A DNA stretch of 41,627 nt from an uncultured Pelagibacteraceae bacterium (GTDB lineage Bacteria; Pseudomonadota; Alphaproteobacteria; Pelagibacterales; Pelagibacteraceae), in contig CACJGR010000006.1 in NCBI GenBank assembly GCA_902592985.1, forward strand, positions 1-41,627, written 5' to 3'. Positions 28,926-36,101 of the stretch are shown here, piece after piece. The position numbers were made by a program, and so were the translations under genes. Numbering within the stretch: position 1 is the first letter of the stretch; each line of letters begins with the position of its first letter. The notes under the pieces were generated by a model, which was not told the DNA's origin, did not search any database, and saw only the letters and a program-made list of their open reading frames with translations.

Positions 28926-31588
28926 TGAACAAATTAATTTTTAATTTTAAATCTAAAGAATCTAAAAAGATTAAAAATTCTAAAACTTTTTTAGGTGGAA
29001 AAGGCTCTAATCTCTCAGAAATGGGAAAAATAGGACTTCCAGTTCCTCCTGGATTTACAATTTCTACAAAAGTATGTGATTTATTTTATAAAAATAAAAA
29101 AAAATTAAACTTAAAAATAGTTCAAGATATTAAGGCGGAACTTAAAGTTATTGAAAAAGAAACTGGTAAAAAGTTTGGTGATTTAAAAAATCCTCTTTTA
29201 GTTTCCGTTAGATCTGGTGCAAGAGTATCAATGCCCGGAATGATGGATACAATTTTAAATCTCGGTCTTAATGATAAAACAGTTTTAGCTTTAGCTAATA
29301 AAACTTCCAATATGAAATTTGCCAAAGATAGCTATAGAAGATTTATTCAAATGTATAGCAGCGTAGTTATGGGAGTTAAAGGTTATCATTTTGAAGAATT
29401 AATTGAAAATTATAAACTTACCAAGGGAGTTTTATTGGATACTGAACTAGATGAAAATGATTGGGATGGATTAATAAAAGATTTTAAAAGAGTAATTAAA
29501 GAAAAAACAAATAAAGAATTTCCTGAAAATGTCTTTGATCAATTATTTGGCTCTATTAGTGCAGTATTTTTATCTTGGGAAAGCAATAGAGCTAAAGTTT
29601 ATAGAAAACTAAATCAAATTCCTTCAGAATGGGGAACAGCAGTTAATGTCCAATCAATGGTTTTTGGAAATATGGGAAATGACAGCGCAACTGGAGTAGT
29701 TTTTACAAGAAATCCATCAGATGGAACGAATGAAATTTATGGAGAGTATTTGGTTAATGCTCAAGGAGAAGATGTTGTGGCCGGAACAAGAACACCCCAA
29801 AATATTACTAAAAAATTAAGAAAAAATTCTAGAACAAAAGAAAAATCAATGGAAGAGTTTATGCCAAAACTTTTTATTCAATTAAAAAAAAATCTACGTA
29901 CTTTAGAAAAACACTATAGAGATATGCAAGATGTTGAATTTACTATAGAGAATAAAAAACTTTGGATGTTGCAGACGCGATCTGGAAAAAGAACTGCTAA
30001 ATCTTCAGTAAAAATTGCAGTAGATATGGTTAAAGAAAAGTTAATTTCAAAAAAAGAAGCGATACTAAGAATAGACCCAAATTTATTGGATACTTTACTT
30101 CATCCAACACTTGATGAAAAAAGTTATATTAAAGTAATTGCTAAAGGCTTGCCTGCCTCTCCTGGAGCAGTGAGCGGAAAAGTAGTTTTTTCATCTGATG
30201 AAGCAGAACGACTTAATGGAATGATGCAAGATACTATTTTAGTAAGAGTTGAAACTTCTCCAGAAGATATTCATGGCATGCACGCATCGAAAGGAATTTT
30301 AACAGCAAGAGGCGGCATGACAAGTCATGCTGCTGTGGTTGCGAGAGGCATGGGTAGACCGTGTGTTTCAGGTTCTAGTGAAATTGATATTAATTATGAA
30401 AATAAAACTTTTAAAACAACTAATGCAGAAGTTAAAGAGGGTGATTTAATTACAATTGATGGCTCAACTGGTAGAATTATTTTAGGCGAAGTAGGAACAG
30501 TCAAGCCCGAGATATCAGGAAATTTTTCTAAATTAATGAGCTGGGTGGACAGTTTTAGAAAACTAAAAGTTAGAACAAATTCTGAAACTCCTTTAGATGC
30601 AAAAACAGCTAGAGATTTTGGTGCTGAAGGCATAGGTTTATGCAGGACAGAACACATGTTTTTTGATGAAGAAAGAATTCTATCTGTTAGAGAAATGATT
30701 TTATCAAAGACAAAGGAAGATAGAAATAAAGCCTTAGCAAAACTTTTACCACATCAAAAAAAAGATTTTGTAAAAATATTTAAAATAATGAAAGGTTTGC
30801 CCGTTACAGTAAGACTTCTTGATCCACCTCTTCATGAATTTTTGCCTAAAAATGAAAAAGAAATTCAAGACTTGTCAAGTTCTCTAGAATTATCAGTTAA
30901 AGAAATTGAGCTTAGAATTAACGAATTACACGAGCACAATCCTATGCTTGGTCATAGAGGTTGTAGACTAGGAATTTCTTTTCCTGAAATATATGAAATG
31001 CAATGTAGAGCAATTTTTGAGGCATTAATTGAATGTAAAAACAAAAAGTATAAATCAATAATTCCTGAAATAATGATTCCATTGGTTTCAACAGAAGCTG
31101 AAATTAAAATTATGAAAGATTTAGTAACTCGTGTTGCCAATAAAGTGCAAAAAAAGAATAAAGTAAAAATTAAATATTTAGTAGGAACAATGATTGAGCT
31201 GCCAAGAGCAGCACTAAAAGCAAAAGATATTGCAAAGCATGCGGATTTTTTTAGTTTTGGAACGAATGATTTAACGCAAACTACATTTGGTATAAGCAGA
31301 GACGATTCTGGAAAATTTTTAAATGATTATATTGAAAACAAAATTTTTGATATTGATCCGTTTATTTCAATCGATAAAGTTGTTGGTGAGTTAATAGAGA
31401 TAGCCACAATTAAAGGAAAAAAACAAAATAAAAATATCAAACTTGGAATTTGTGGAGAACATGGGGGTGATCCAAAAAGTATATATTTCTGTGCTAAAAT
31501 AGGATTAAATTATGTTTCTTGTTCTCCATACAGAGTACCTGTTGCAAAACTGGCTGCAGCACAAGCTCAACTTGGTGAAAAAAATTAA
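28925..31588 (+). CDS. ppdK: pyruvate, phosphate dikinase
   Basis: An 887-residue enzyme that converts pyruvate, ATP and phosphate to PEP, AMP and PPi, reversibly. The N-terminal ATP-grasp part shows LGGKGSNLSEM, VSVRSGARVSMPGMMDTILNLG (cited by VRSGARVSMPGMMDT) and VVFTRNPSDG. The swivelling domain carries the phosphohistidine in GGMTSHAAVVARGMGRP (H468). The C-terminal PEP domain has GLCRTEHMFF, FSFGTNDLTQTTFG and CGEHGGDP. The start is GTG, overlapping the TAG of glyS. In organisms without a full glycolytic pyruvate kinase step, this enzyme feeds gluconeogenesis. It meets nadC tail to tail, sharing a TTAA stop. Confidence 0.96.
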   Translation: MNKLIFNFKSKESKKIKNSKTFLGGKGSNLSEMGKIGLPVPPGFTISTKVCDLFYKNKKKLNLKIVQDIKAELKVIEKETGKKFGDLKNPLLVSVRSGARVSMPGMMDTILNLGLNDKTVLALANKTSNMKFAKDSYRRFIQMYSSVVMGVKGYHFEELIENYKLTKGVLLDTELDENDWDGLIKDFKRVIKEKTNKEFPENVFDQLFGSISAVFLSWESNRAKVYRKLNQIPSEWGTAVNVQSMVFGNMGNDSATGVVFTRNPSDGTNEIYGEYLVNAQGEDVVAGTRTPQNITKKLRKNSRTKEKSMEEFMPKLFIQLKKNLRTLEKHYRDMQDVEFTIENKKLWMLQTRSGKRTAKSSVKIAVDMVKEKLISKKEAILRIDPNLLDTLLHPTLDEKSYIKVIAKGLPASPGAVSGKVVFSSDEAERLNGMMQDTILVRVETSPEDIHGMHASKGILTARGGMTSHAAVVARGMGRPCVSGSSEIDINYENKTFKTTNAEVKEGDLITIDGSTGRIILGEVGTVKPEISGNFSKLMSWVDSFRKLKVRTNSETPLDAKTARDFGAEGIGLCRTEHMFFDEERILSVREMILSKTKEDRNKALAKLLPHQKKDFVKIFKIMKGLPVTVRLLDPPLHEFLPKNEKEIQDLSSSLELSVKEIELRINELHEHNPMLGHRGCRLGISFPEIYEMQCRAIFEALIECKNKKYKSIIPEIMIPLVSTEAEIKIMKDLVTRVANKVQKKNKVKIKYLVGTMIELPRAALKAKDIAKHADFFSFGTNDLTQTTFGISRDDSGKFLNDYIENKIFDIDPFISIDKVVGELIEIATIKGKKQNKNIKLGICGEHGGDPKSIYFCAKIGLNYVSCSPYRVPVAKLAAAQAQLGEKN

Positions 31589-32418
31589 ATTTCTAATTTT
31601 AAATCCACAGCAGGAGCGCTATGAGTTATGCTGCCAATAGAAATTCTATCAACACCTGTTGCAGCTACTTTTTTAATAGATTTTAAGTTAATATTTCCAG
31701 AAGCTTCAGTTACATAATATTTTTTAGCTAATTTAACTCCAGCTTTAAGATCTTTAATGTTCATATTATCAAAAAGAACAGTATTAAATTTTAAACCCAA
31801 TATCTTTTTTAATTGGTTTAGATTGTCTACTTCAATTGTAATTTTTTTACCCTTTTTGTTTTTGATAGCTAATAAAACTAAAGTTTTTATATCTGAACTT
31901 ACTATATGATTGTCTTTAATTAGATATTCGTCGCTAAGATTAAACCTGTGGTTCATTCCTCCTCCTAATTTAACAGCATATTTTTGAATTACTCTAAAGT
32001 TTGGAATTGTCTTTCTGGTACAGCAAATTTTACATTTTTTTCCAACTCTTTTTACAAATTGATTTGTCATTGTGGCTATTCCAGAAATATGAGATAGAAA
32101 ATTTAAAGCAACTCTTTCACCTATTAAAATATTTTTTATATTACCCTCTATCACTGCTATTAAATCTCCTTTTTTAATTGCAGAACCCTCTTTTTTTTTT
32201 AATTTAAATTTAATTTTTTTATCTATCAATTTAAAAGTTTGAATAGCAAACTTTAATCCAGCAATAACTCCATTTTGATTAGCAATTAACTTTATTCTTT
32301 TTTTTATATTATTTTTTATGAGATTTGATGTTATGTCACCTGATGGATAAAGATCTTCGTTTAAAGCTAGTTTACAAACGTTTCTTATAAAGTTGTTGCT
32401 TAAAACTATTTTTGACAC
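31585..32418 (-). CDS. nadC: nicotinate-nucleotide diphosphorylase (carboxylating)
   Basis: A 277-residue quinolinate phosphoribosyltransferase that makes nicotinate mononucleotide, releasing CO2 and PPi. Typical blocks are LNEDLYPSGDITSNL, GERVALNFLSHISGIAT, CTRKTIPNFRVIQKYAVKLGGGMNHRFNLSDEYLIKDNH (cited by TRKTIPNFR and GGGMNHRFNL), and EASGNINLKSI at the phosphate-binding end. The length is normal. It follows nadA by 5 bases on the same strand, forming a nadAC unit. Confidence 0.96.
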   Translation of the reverse strand: MSKIVLSNNFIRNVCKLALNEDLYPSGDITSNLIKNNIKKRIKLIANQNGVIAGLKFAIQTFKLIDKKIKFKLKKKEGSAIKKGDLIAVIEGNIKNILIGERVALNFLSHISGIATMTNQFVKRVGKKCKICCTRKTIPNFRVIQKYAVKLGGGMNHRFNLSDEYLIKDNHIVSSDIKTLVLLAIKNKKGKKITIEVDNLNQLKKILGLKFNTVLFDNMNIKDLKAGVKLAKKYYVTEASGNINLKSIKKVAATGVDRISIGSITHSAPAVDLKLEI

Positions 32419-32423
32419 TAAAG

Positions 32424-33407
32424 TTATCTGCCAATCGCAGTCATTCTTTGAACAGACTTCCTTGCCATAGCAGCAATATTATGACTAATTTTAATTTCGT
32501 TACTTTCATTTTTTAAACAATCATAAATTTTTTGAAGAGTAATTTTATTCATATAAGGGCAGAGATTACATGGTTTTATGAATTGGACATTTGGATTTTC
32601 CACTTGAACATTATCGCTCATAGTACACTCAGTTACCAATAATACTTTTTTGGGTTGGTTGTCTTTTACATATTTTACCATAGTTGATGTAGAACCAGCA
32701 AAATCAGATGCGCTTATAACATCAGGAGGACACTCTGGATGAGCAATAATTTTTATATCTGGGTTTTCTTTTCTAATATTTTCAACTTCTTTTCCTGTAA
32801 ATTTTTCATGAACAATGCAAGTTCCTTGCCAAGATATAATTTTAACTTTCGTATTTTTTTGAACATAATTTGCTAGATAGTGGTCTGGAAGAAAAATTAC
32901 TTTATTAACGCCAAGTGACTCGACTACTTTTACTGCGTTTGCAGATGTACAACATATGTCAGTTTCAGCTTTGACTTCTGCTGAAGTATTTACATATGAG
33001 ACCACAGGTACTCCAGGATATTTTTCTTTAAGCATTCTAACATCTTCTCCTGTTATTGATGATGCTAATGAACATCCAGCGCTCATATCAGGTATTAAAA
33101 CTTTCTTTTTTGGGTTCATTAATTTTGCAGTTTCTGCCATAAAGTGTACCCCGCAAAGAACAATTATATCTGCAGAAGTTTTTGATGCTTCTACAGCTAA
33201 AGCAAGAGAGTCTGCAGAGATATCAGCAACACCATGATAAATTTCTGGAGTTTGATAATTGTGAGCGAGTATCACTGCATTTTTATCTTTTTTTAATTTG
33301 TTAATTTTTTCTATTAATGGAGCATGAACCTTCCATTCAATCTCTGGGATAACAGATGATATTTTTTTATAAATCTCGTTTAATGTATTTTTTTGTAAAC
33401 TTTCCAT
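32424..33407 (-). CDS. nadA: quinolinate synthase
   Basis: A 327-residue enzyme that condenses iminoaspartate with dihydroxyacetone phosphate to quinolinate on a [4Fe-4S] cluster. Likely cluster ligands are C85 in VLCGVHFMAETAK, C197 in GTCIVHE, and C280 or C283 in KPCNLCPYMN. AHNYQTPEIYHGVADISADSLALA is the N-terminal signature, cited by AHNYQTPEI. nadC follows. No nadB (aspartate oxidase) lies beside it, so iminoaspartate must come from a gene elsewhere, either nadB or an aspartate dehydrogenase. Confidence 0.96.
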   Translation of the reverse strand: MESLQKNTLNEIYKKISSVIPEIEWKVHAPLIEKINKLKKDKNAVILAHNYQTPEIYHGVADISADSLALAVEASKTSADIIVLCGVHFMAETAKLMNPKKKVLIPDMSAGCSLASSITGEDVRMLKEKYPGVPVVSYVNTSAEVKAETDICCTSANAVKVVESLGVNKVIFLPDHYLANYVQKNTKVKIISWQGTCIVHEKFTGKEVENIRKENPDIKIIAHPECPPDVISASDFAGSTSTMVKYVKDNQPKKVLLVTECTMSDNVQVENPNVQFIKPCNLCPYMNKITLQKIYDCLKNESNEIKISHNIAAMARKSVQRMTAIGR

Positions 33408-33419
33408 TGTTATAAAAAT

Positions 33420-33448
33420 AATTTACCAACTTGAAATGAAGTTGTCAT
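33420..33448 (-). promoter_or_regulatory. possible promoter of nadA
   Basis: On the minus strand ATGACA and TAAATT are separated by 17 bases, a fair sigma-70 match. The start point would fall about 5-10 bases before the nadA ATG, giving a very short leader. The -35 box is the same DNA as the -35 box proposed for tRNA-Leu on the other strand. Confidence 0.4.
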
Positions 33449-33471
33449 TAATTTAATCTGTCGCATATTTT
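33442..33471 (+). promoter_or_regulatory. probable promoter of tRNA-Leu
   Basis: TTGTCA and TATTTT are separated by 18 bases. The -10 box ends seven bases before the first base of the tRNA, so transcription should start at or next to the mature 5' end. The stretch between is CCGCGC, a G+C-rich discriminator in otherwise A+T-rich DNA. Such discriminators are known from stable-RNA promoters under stringent control. Confidence 0.5.
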
Positions 33472-33477
33472 CCGCGC

Positions 33478-33564
33478 GCGGCCATGCTGAAATTGGTAGA
33501 CAGGCTTGGTTGAGGGCCAAGTGGGAGTTTTCCCATGAGAGTTCGAGTCTCTCTGGCCGCACCA
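33478..33564 (+). tRNA. tRNA-Leu, anticodon GAG
   Basis: An 87-base tRNA with a long variable arm. The acceptor strands GCGGCCA and TGGCCGC pair perfectly. The anticodon stem CTTGG/CCAAG holds the loop TTGAGGG with anticodon GAG, reading CUU and CUC. The variable arm TGGGA-GTTT-TCCCA and the T arm GAGAG-TTCGAGT-CTCTC are intact, followed by A and an encoded CCA. It is divergent from nadA and converges on selO. Confidence 0.97.
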
Positions 33565-33608
33565 ATAATTGAGATTTATTAACAAATTTTTTTTAAAAAG
33601 TTAAATTT

Positions 33609-35084
33609 TTAAGTACCACAAAAAGTCTGATACTTTTTTTCACTTGATGGAGCTGGAAATTGGTAGTTATTAGTTTTGGTTTGTTTTTCGTAAGGTTTCT
33701 CCAAAACTTTTAGAAAATCATTAAAGGGATCTAGATCTCCATTATTGGCTTTTTTTAAAACTTCTTCCACTTTGTAATTTCTTGGAATAACTAATGGATT
33801 AGCCTGACGCATTAATTTTAAAGATTTTTCTGGCGAATTATGGTGTAGTTTCAAACGTTCTTGCCATTGCCGCTTCCAACTAATAAATCCTTGATTCTCA
33901 TAAACTTTATTTACTTGAATATTTTCATTCATTAAAAAACAAAAAGTATTTGTATAATCAACTTTGTTTTGATGCATCCATGATAATAAATCTAAAATTA
34001 AATTTTCATCTTTTGGGTTTTCTCCTAGCAAACCTAATTTTTTATGCATCATTTTAAACCAGCTTTTTTTATATTTTTCAGCAAAACTATTTATAATTTC
34101 GGTTGCCATTTCAATTGCTTTATCTTTATTGTTATCAATTAAAGGGATTAAGGATTCTGCAAATCTTTCTAAATTCCATCTAGCAATACTAGGTTGATTA
34201 AAGTAAGCATAACGCCCTTGGTGGTCTATTGAACTAAATACAGTTTTTGGATCATATGTGTCCATGAAAGCACAAGGACCATAATCAATTGTTTCACCTG
34301 ATATTGCCATATTATCAGTATTCATCACACCATGAATAAAACCAACTCTCATCCAATCAGTAATTAGTTGAATTTGTTTTTCCATTACAGTTTTTAATAA
34401 ATCAATTGCTGGATTTTTTGAATTTTTTATATGTGGATAATGGCGCTCAATAGTATAATCAAAAAAAGTTTTTAAATTACTTTTATCTTTAGAAAAAACA
34501 GCATACTGAAATGTTCCAACACGAATATGACTTGAAGCAACACGAGTTAAAATTGCACCGTCTAAAGGAGTTTCACGCATTACAGCTTCTCCAGTTTTAA
34601 CAACAGCTAAACTTCTTGTCGTTGGAATTTCAAGATTATGCATAGCTTCACTTATAATATATTCTCTTAACATTGGTCCTAAAACAGCTCTTCCATCACC
34701 ATTTCTTGAATATGGAGTTTTACCAGATCCTTTAAACTGAATATCGAAGCGTTTATTATTTTTAGAAATATGTTCACCAACAACAATTGCCCGTCCATCA
34801 CCCAACATAGTAAAGTGTCCGAATTGATGACCAGCATAAGCTTGTGCGATTGTATCTGATCCTTTAGGCAATAAATTTCCTGAAAAAATTAAAGCTAAAT
34901 CTTCATTGCTTGTATTAGAAAAATCTAATCCAATTTTACTTGATAAAGAATGATTAAAAATAACAACCTTGGGTGCCTTTACTGGTATTGGGCCCAACTT
35001 TGAAAACATATTATCTGGTAATTTTGAGTACGTATTATCAAATTGCCAACCAATTTTATCAATATGCGAGTGTGACTTATTCAT
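33609..35084 (-). CDS. selO: SelO (YdiU) family protein AMPylase
   Basis: A 491-residue pseudokinase-fold enzyme. Members transfer AMP from ATP to Ser, Thr or Tyr of proteins and in E. coli act in the oxidative stress response. Visible blocks are YAGHQFGHFTMLGDGRA, KGSGKTPYSRNGDGRAVLGPMLREY (cited by GSGKTPYSRNGDGRAV), MRETPLDGAILTRVA, the catalytic HGVMNTDNM (D257) and DYGPCAFMD. The protein ends FCGT: C489 stands where eukaryotic SelO has selenocysteine near the C-terminus, and C271 lies in DYGPC. This pair fits the redox-regulating disulfide described for the bacterial enzyme. It is transcribed alone. Confidence 0.94.
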   Translation of the reverse strand: MNKSHSHIDKIGWQFDNTYSKLPDNMFSKLGPIPVKAPKVVIFNHSLSSKIGLDFSNTSNEDLALIFSGNLLPKGSDTIAQAYAGHQFGHFTMLGDGRAIVVGEHISKNNKRFDIQFKGSGKTPYSRNGDGRAVLGPMLREYIISEAMHNLEIPTTRSLAVVKTGEAVMRETPLDGAILTRVASSHIRVGTFQYAVFSKDKSNLKTFFDYTIERHYPHIKNSKNPAIDLLKTVMEKQIQLITDWMRVGFIHGVMNTDNMAISGETIDYGPCAFMDTYDPKTVFSSIDHQGRYAYFNQPSIARWNLERFAESLIPLIDNNKDKAIEMATEIINSFAEKYKKSWFKMMHKKLGLLGENPKDENLILDLLSWMHQNKVDYTNTFCFLMNENIQVNKVYENQGFISWKRQWQERLKLHHNSPEKSLKLMRQANPLVIPRNYKVEEVLKKANNGDLDPFNDFLKVLEKPYEKQTKTNNYQFPAPSSEKKYQTFCGT

Positions 35085-35122
35085 TAAAAATATTTAGGTA
35101 ATAAGGACCTTACTTTTTATAA

Positions 35123-35150
35123 ATTATATCTTTTAATAACAAATTTACAA
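35123..35150 (-). promoter_or_regulatory. probable promoter of selO
   Basis: On the minus strand TTGTAA and a perfect TATAAT are separated by 16 bases, 38 bases before the selO ATG. The expected start point is near 35116, giving a leader of about 30 bases. I saw no hairpin or operator-like repeat of note in that leader. Confidence 0.6.
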
Positions 35151-35217
35151 CCTAGCTTAAAAACCAATAAAAAAAAGGAGAAAAACTTTTCAATAATCTA
35201 ATAAATTCTTGGCAATT

Positions 35218-35691
35218 ATGATAAACTTAAAGATTATGAAACAACTTTTAGTGACTTTGGTTCTGAGTTTGTTGTGGTACAATATATCTTTAGCAAATAA
35301 TCTTAAGGTTGTTGATGGCGATACAATAATTCTTAATGGTGAAAAGATAAGATTTTCAGGTATAGATACTCCCGAATTAAAGCAAATATGTATGAAGGAT
35401 GATCAGAAAATATTTTGTGGTATTTCTGCAAAGATGCTTTTGATTAAAAAAATAGGCAATAAAATACCTAAATGTATTAGCGAAGGCAAGGATGTTTACA
35501 AGAGAACTTTAGCGGAGTGTTTTATTGACGGTGAAAGTTTATCAAGTTTTTTAGTAAAGAGTGGTTATGCATTTGCTTACAAAAAATACTCAAAAAAATT
35601 TATTAAAGATGAAGAGTTTGCTAAAGCAAATAAATTAGGATTATGGTCTATGAAATTTCAATATCCATGGGATTTTAGGAAAAAATCATGA
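35218..35691 (+). CDS. secreted thermonuclease-like (SNase fold) protein
   Basis: A small staphylococcal-nuclease-fold protein of about 150-158 residues with a signal peptide (core LLVTLVLSLLWYNISLA). Visible family features are VVDGDTIILNGEKIRFSGIDTPE with the metal-site Asp and the first catalytic Arg (cited by RFSGIDTPE), the YKRTLAEC strand with a second Arg, then LVKSGYAFAYKKYS and ANKLGLW. It has several Cys pairs likely oxidised in the periplasm. The start is uncertain: ATG at 35218 or, more classically for the signal peptide, ATG at 35236; the TTG at 35209 is less likely. Nuclease activity is inferred from fold only. Confidence 0.8.
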   Translation: MINLKIMKQLLVTLVLSLLWYNISLANNLKVVDGDTIILNGEKIRFSGIDTPELKQICMKDDQKIFCGISAKMLLIKKIGNKIPKCISEGKDVYKRTLAECFIDGESLSSFLVKSGYAFAYKKYSKKFIKDEEFAKANKLGLWSMKFQYPWDFRKKS

Positions 35692-35797
35692 AACTGCAAG
35701 TGAAGTAAAAATTGCGGCATGCTTTGATGGAGAATCACTACCATTATTCAATACAGTAATTGTAGAATAATAATTATTCCAAATTATAAGATGCTAA
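35692..35797. other. short stretch between the nuclease gene and the tmRNA gene, no gene identified
   Basis: This is the left part of the largest gap in the window. It contains one short open stretch in a different frame from the nuclease gene, reading TASEVKIAACFDGESLPLF and ending at 35770. It has no start codon of its own and is not recognised. A weak A+T-only inverted repeat, GAATAA/TTATTC, lies at about 35766-35780. It may be spacer, the 3' trailer of the tmRNA precursor, or the remnant of a lost coding tail. Confidence 0.4.
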
Positions 35798-36057
35798 GGG
35801 GCGTTCTGTTACCCGGTGCCCCAGACCGTGCTTTTATAATTAACCTAAGTTAATTATGCAGCAAGTGCGTAACTTTCGTTAGCATTTATAATTTAGCCCA
35901 TTACGGCGGAACAATACCGAACGAAAGAATAACCTTTAGACACTCGTCGATTCTGGTTCACCCCCGCAAGTTGTAAATGGTGGAGGTGGTGGGTACTGCC
36001 CCCACGTCCGCAATGCTTATTACGAAATTCGTTTATCGTCGTAGTTGGAAAACCAAC
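35798..36057 (-). ncRNA. ssrA: tmRNA, circularly permuted two-piece form
   Basis: This RNA rescues stalled ribosomes by acting first as alanine tRNA and then as a short message. Reading the minus strand, the acceptor half comes first: a GTTGG-TTTT-CCAAC hairpin (36057-36044), a T arm GTGGG-GGCAGTA-CCCAC (36005-35989), the acceptor 3' strand CACCTCC, then A and CCA (ending 35978). After 12 bases (35977-35966) the other half begins with GGGGGTG at 35965, which pairs with CACCTCC and gives a G3-U70 wobble, the alanine identity mark. AACCAGAATCGACGAG follows, then the tag frame, then a GGGGC...GCCCC pairing near 35798. The mature ends are estimates. This permuted order is known from Alphaproteobacteria. 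Confidence 0.9.
35854..35883 (-). other. tmRNA proteolysis-tag reading frame
   Basis: The minus strand reads GCT AAC GAA AGT TAC GCA CTT GCT GCA TAA, encoding ANESYALAA and a stop. With the alanine brought by the charged tmRNA the tag would be AANESYALAA. The YALAA ending is the signal recognised by ClpXP and related proteases in other bacteria. The resume codon GCT is preceded by TAAAT. Confidence 0.93.
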
Positions 36058-36071
36058 ATTAATAATATAAA
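36045..36071 (+). promoter_or_regulatory. possible promoter of thyX
   Basis: TTGGAA is followed after 15 bases by TATAAA, or after 17 bases by TAAAAG, about 30 bases before the thyX ATG. The match is weak. The -35 box would lie inside the tmRNA gene and the -10 box overlaps that of the tmRNA promoter on the other strand, so the two could not be bound by polymerase at the same time. Confidence 0.3.
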
Positions 36072-36091
36072 AGTTAAACCGATATATTCAA
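36064..36091 (-). promoter_or_regulatory. probable promoter of the tmRNA gene
   Basis: On the minus strand TTGAAT and TATATT are separated by 16 bases. The predicted start, about seven bases further on, falls at 36057, exactly where the GTTGG hairpin of the acceptor piece begins. That agreement between promoter and RNA structure supports both calls. Confidence 0.6.
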
Positions 36092-36101
36092 TAGATAAAT
36101 C

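Noticed and set aside
35097-35112. AAGGACCTT palindrome in the selO leader as an operator or terminator
   Set aside because: The repeat is very short, has almost no loop, and no second copy was found.
35174-35180. AAGGAG as the ribosome binding site of the nuclease gene or of a small gene
   Set aside because: It is about 38 bases from the nearest usable ATG, and no start codon follows it at normal spacing.
35766-35780. Inverted repeat GAATAA/TTATTC as a terminator for the nuclease or tmRNA gene
   Set aside because: The stem is six A+T-rich pairs with no T run on either strand and would be unstable.
35798-36057. The structured gap as a riboswitch or a CRISPR remnant
   Set aside because: The CCA acceptor strand, T arm, G3-U70 pair and ANESYALAA tag frame identify it as tmRNA.
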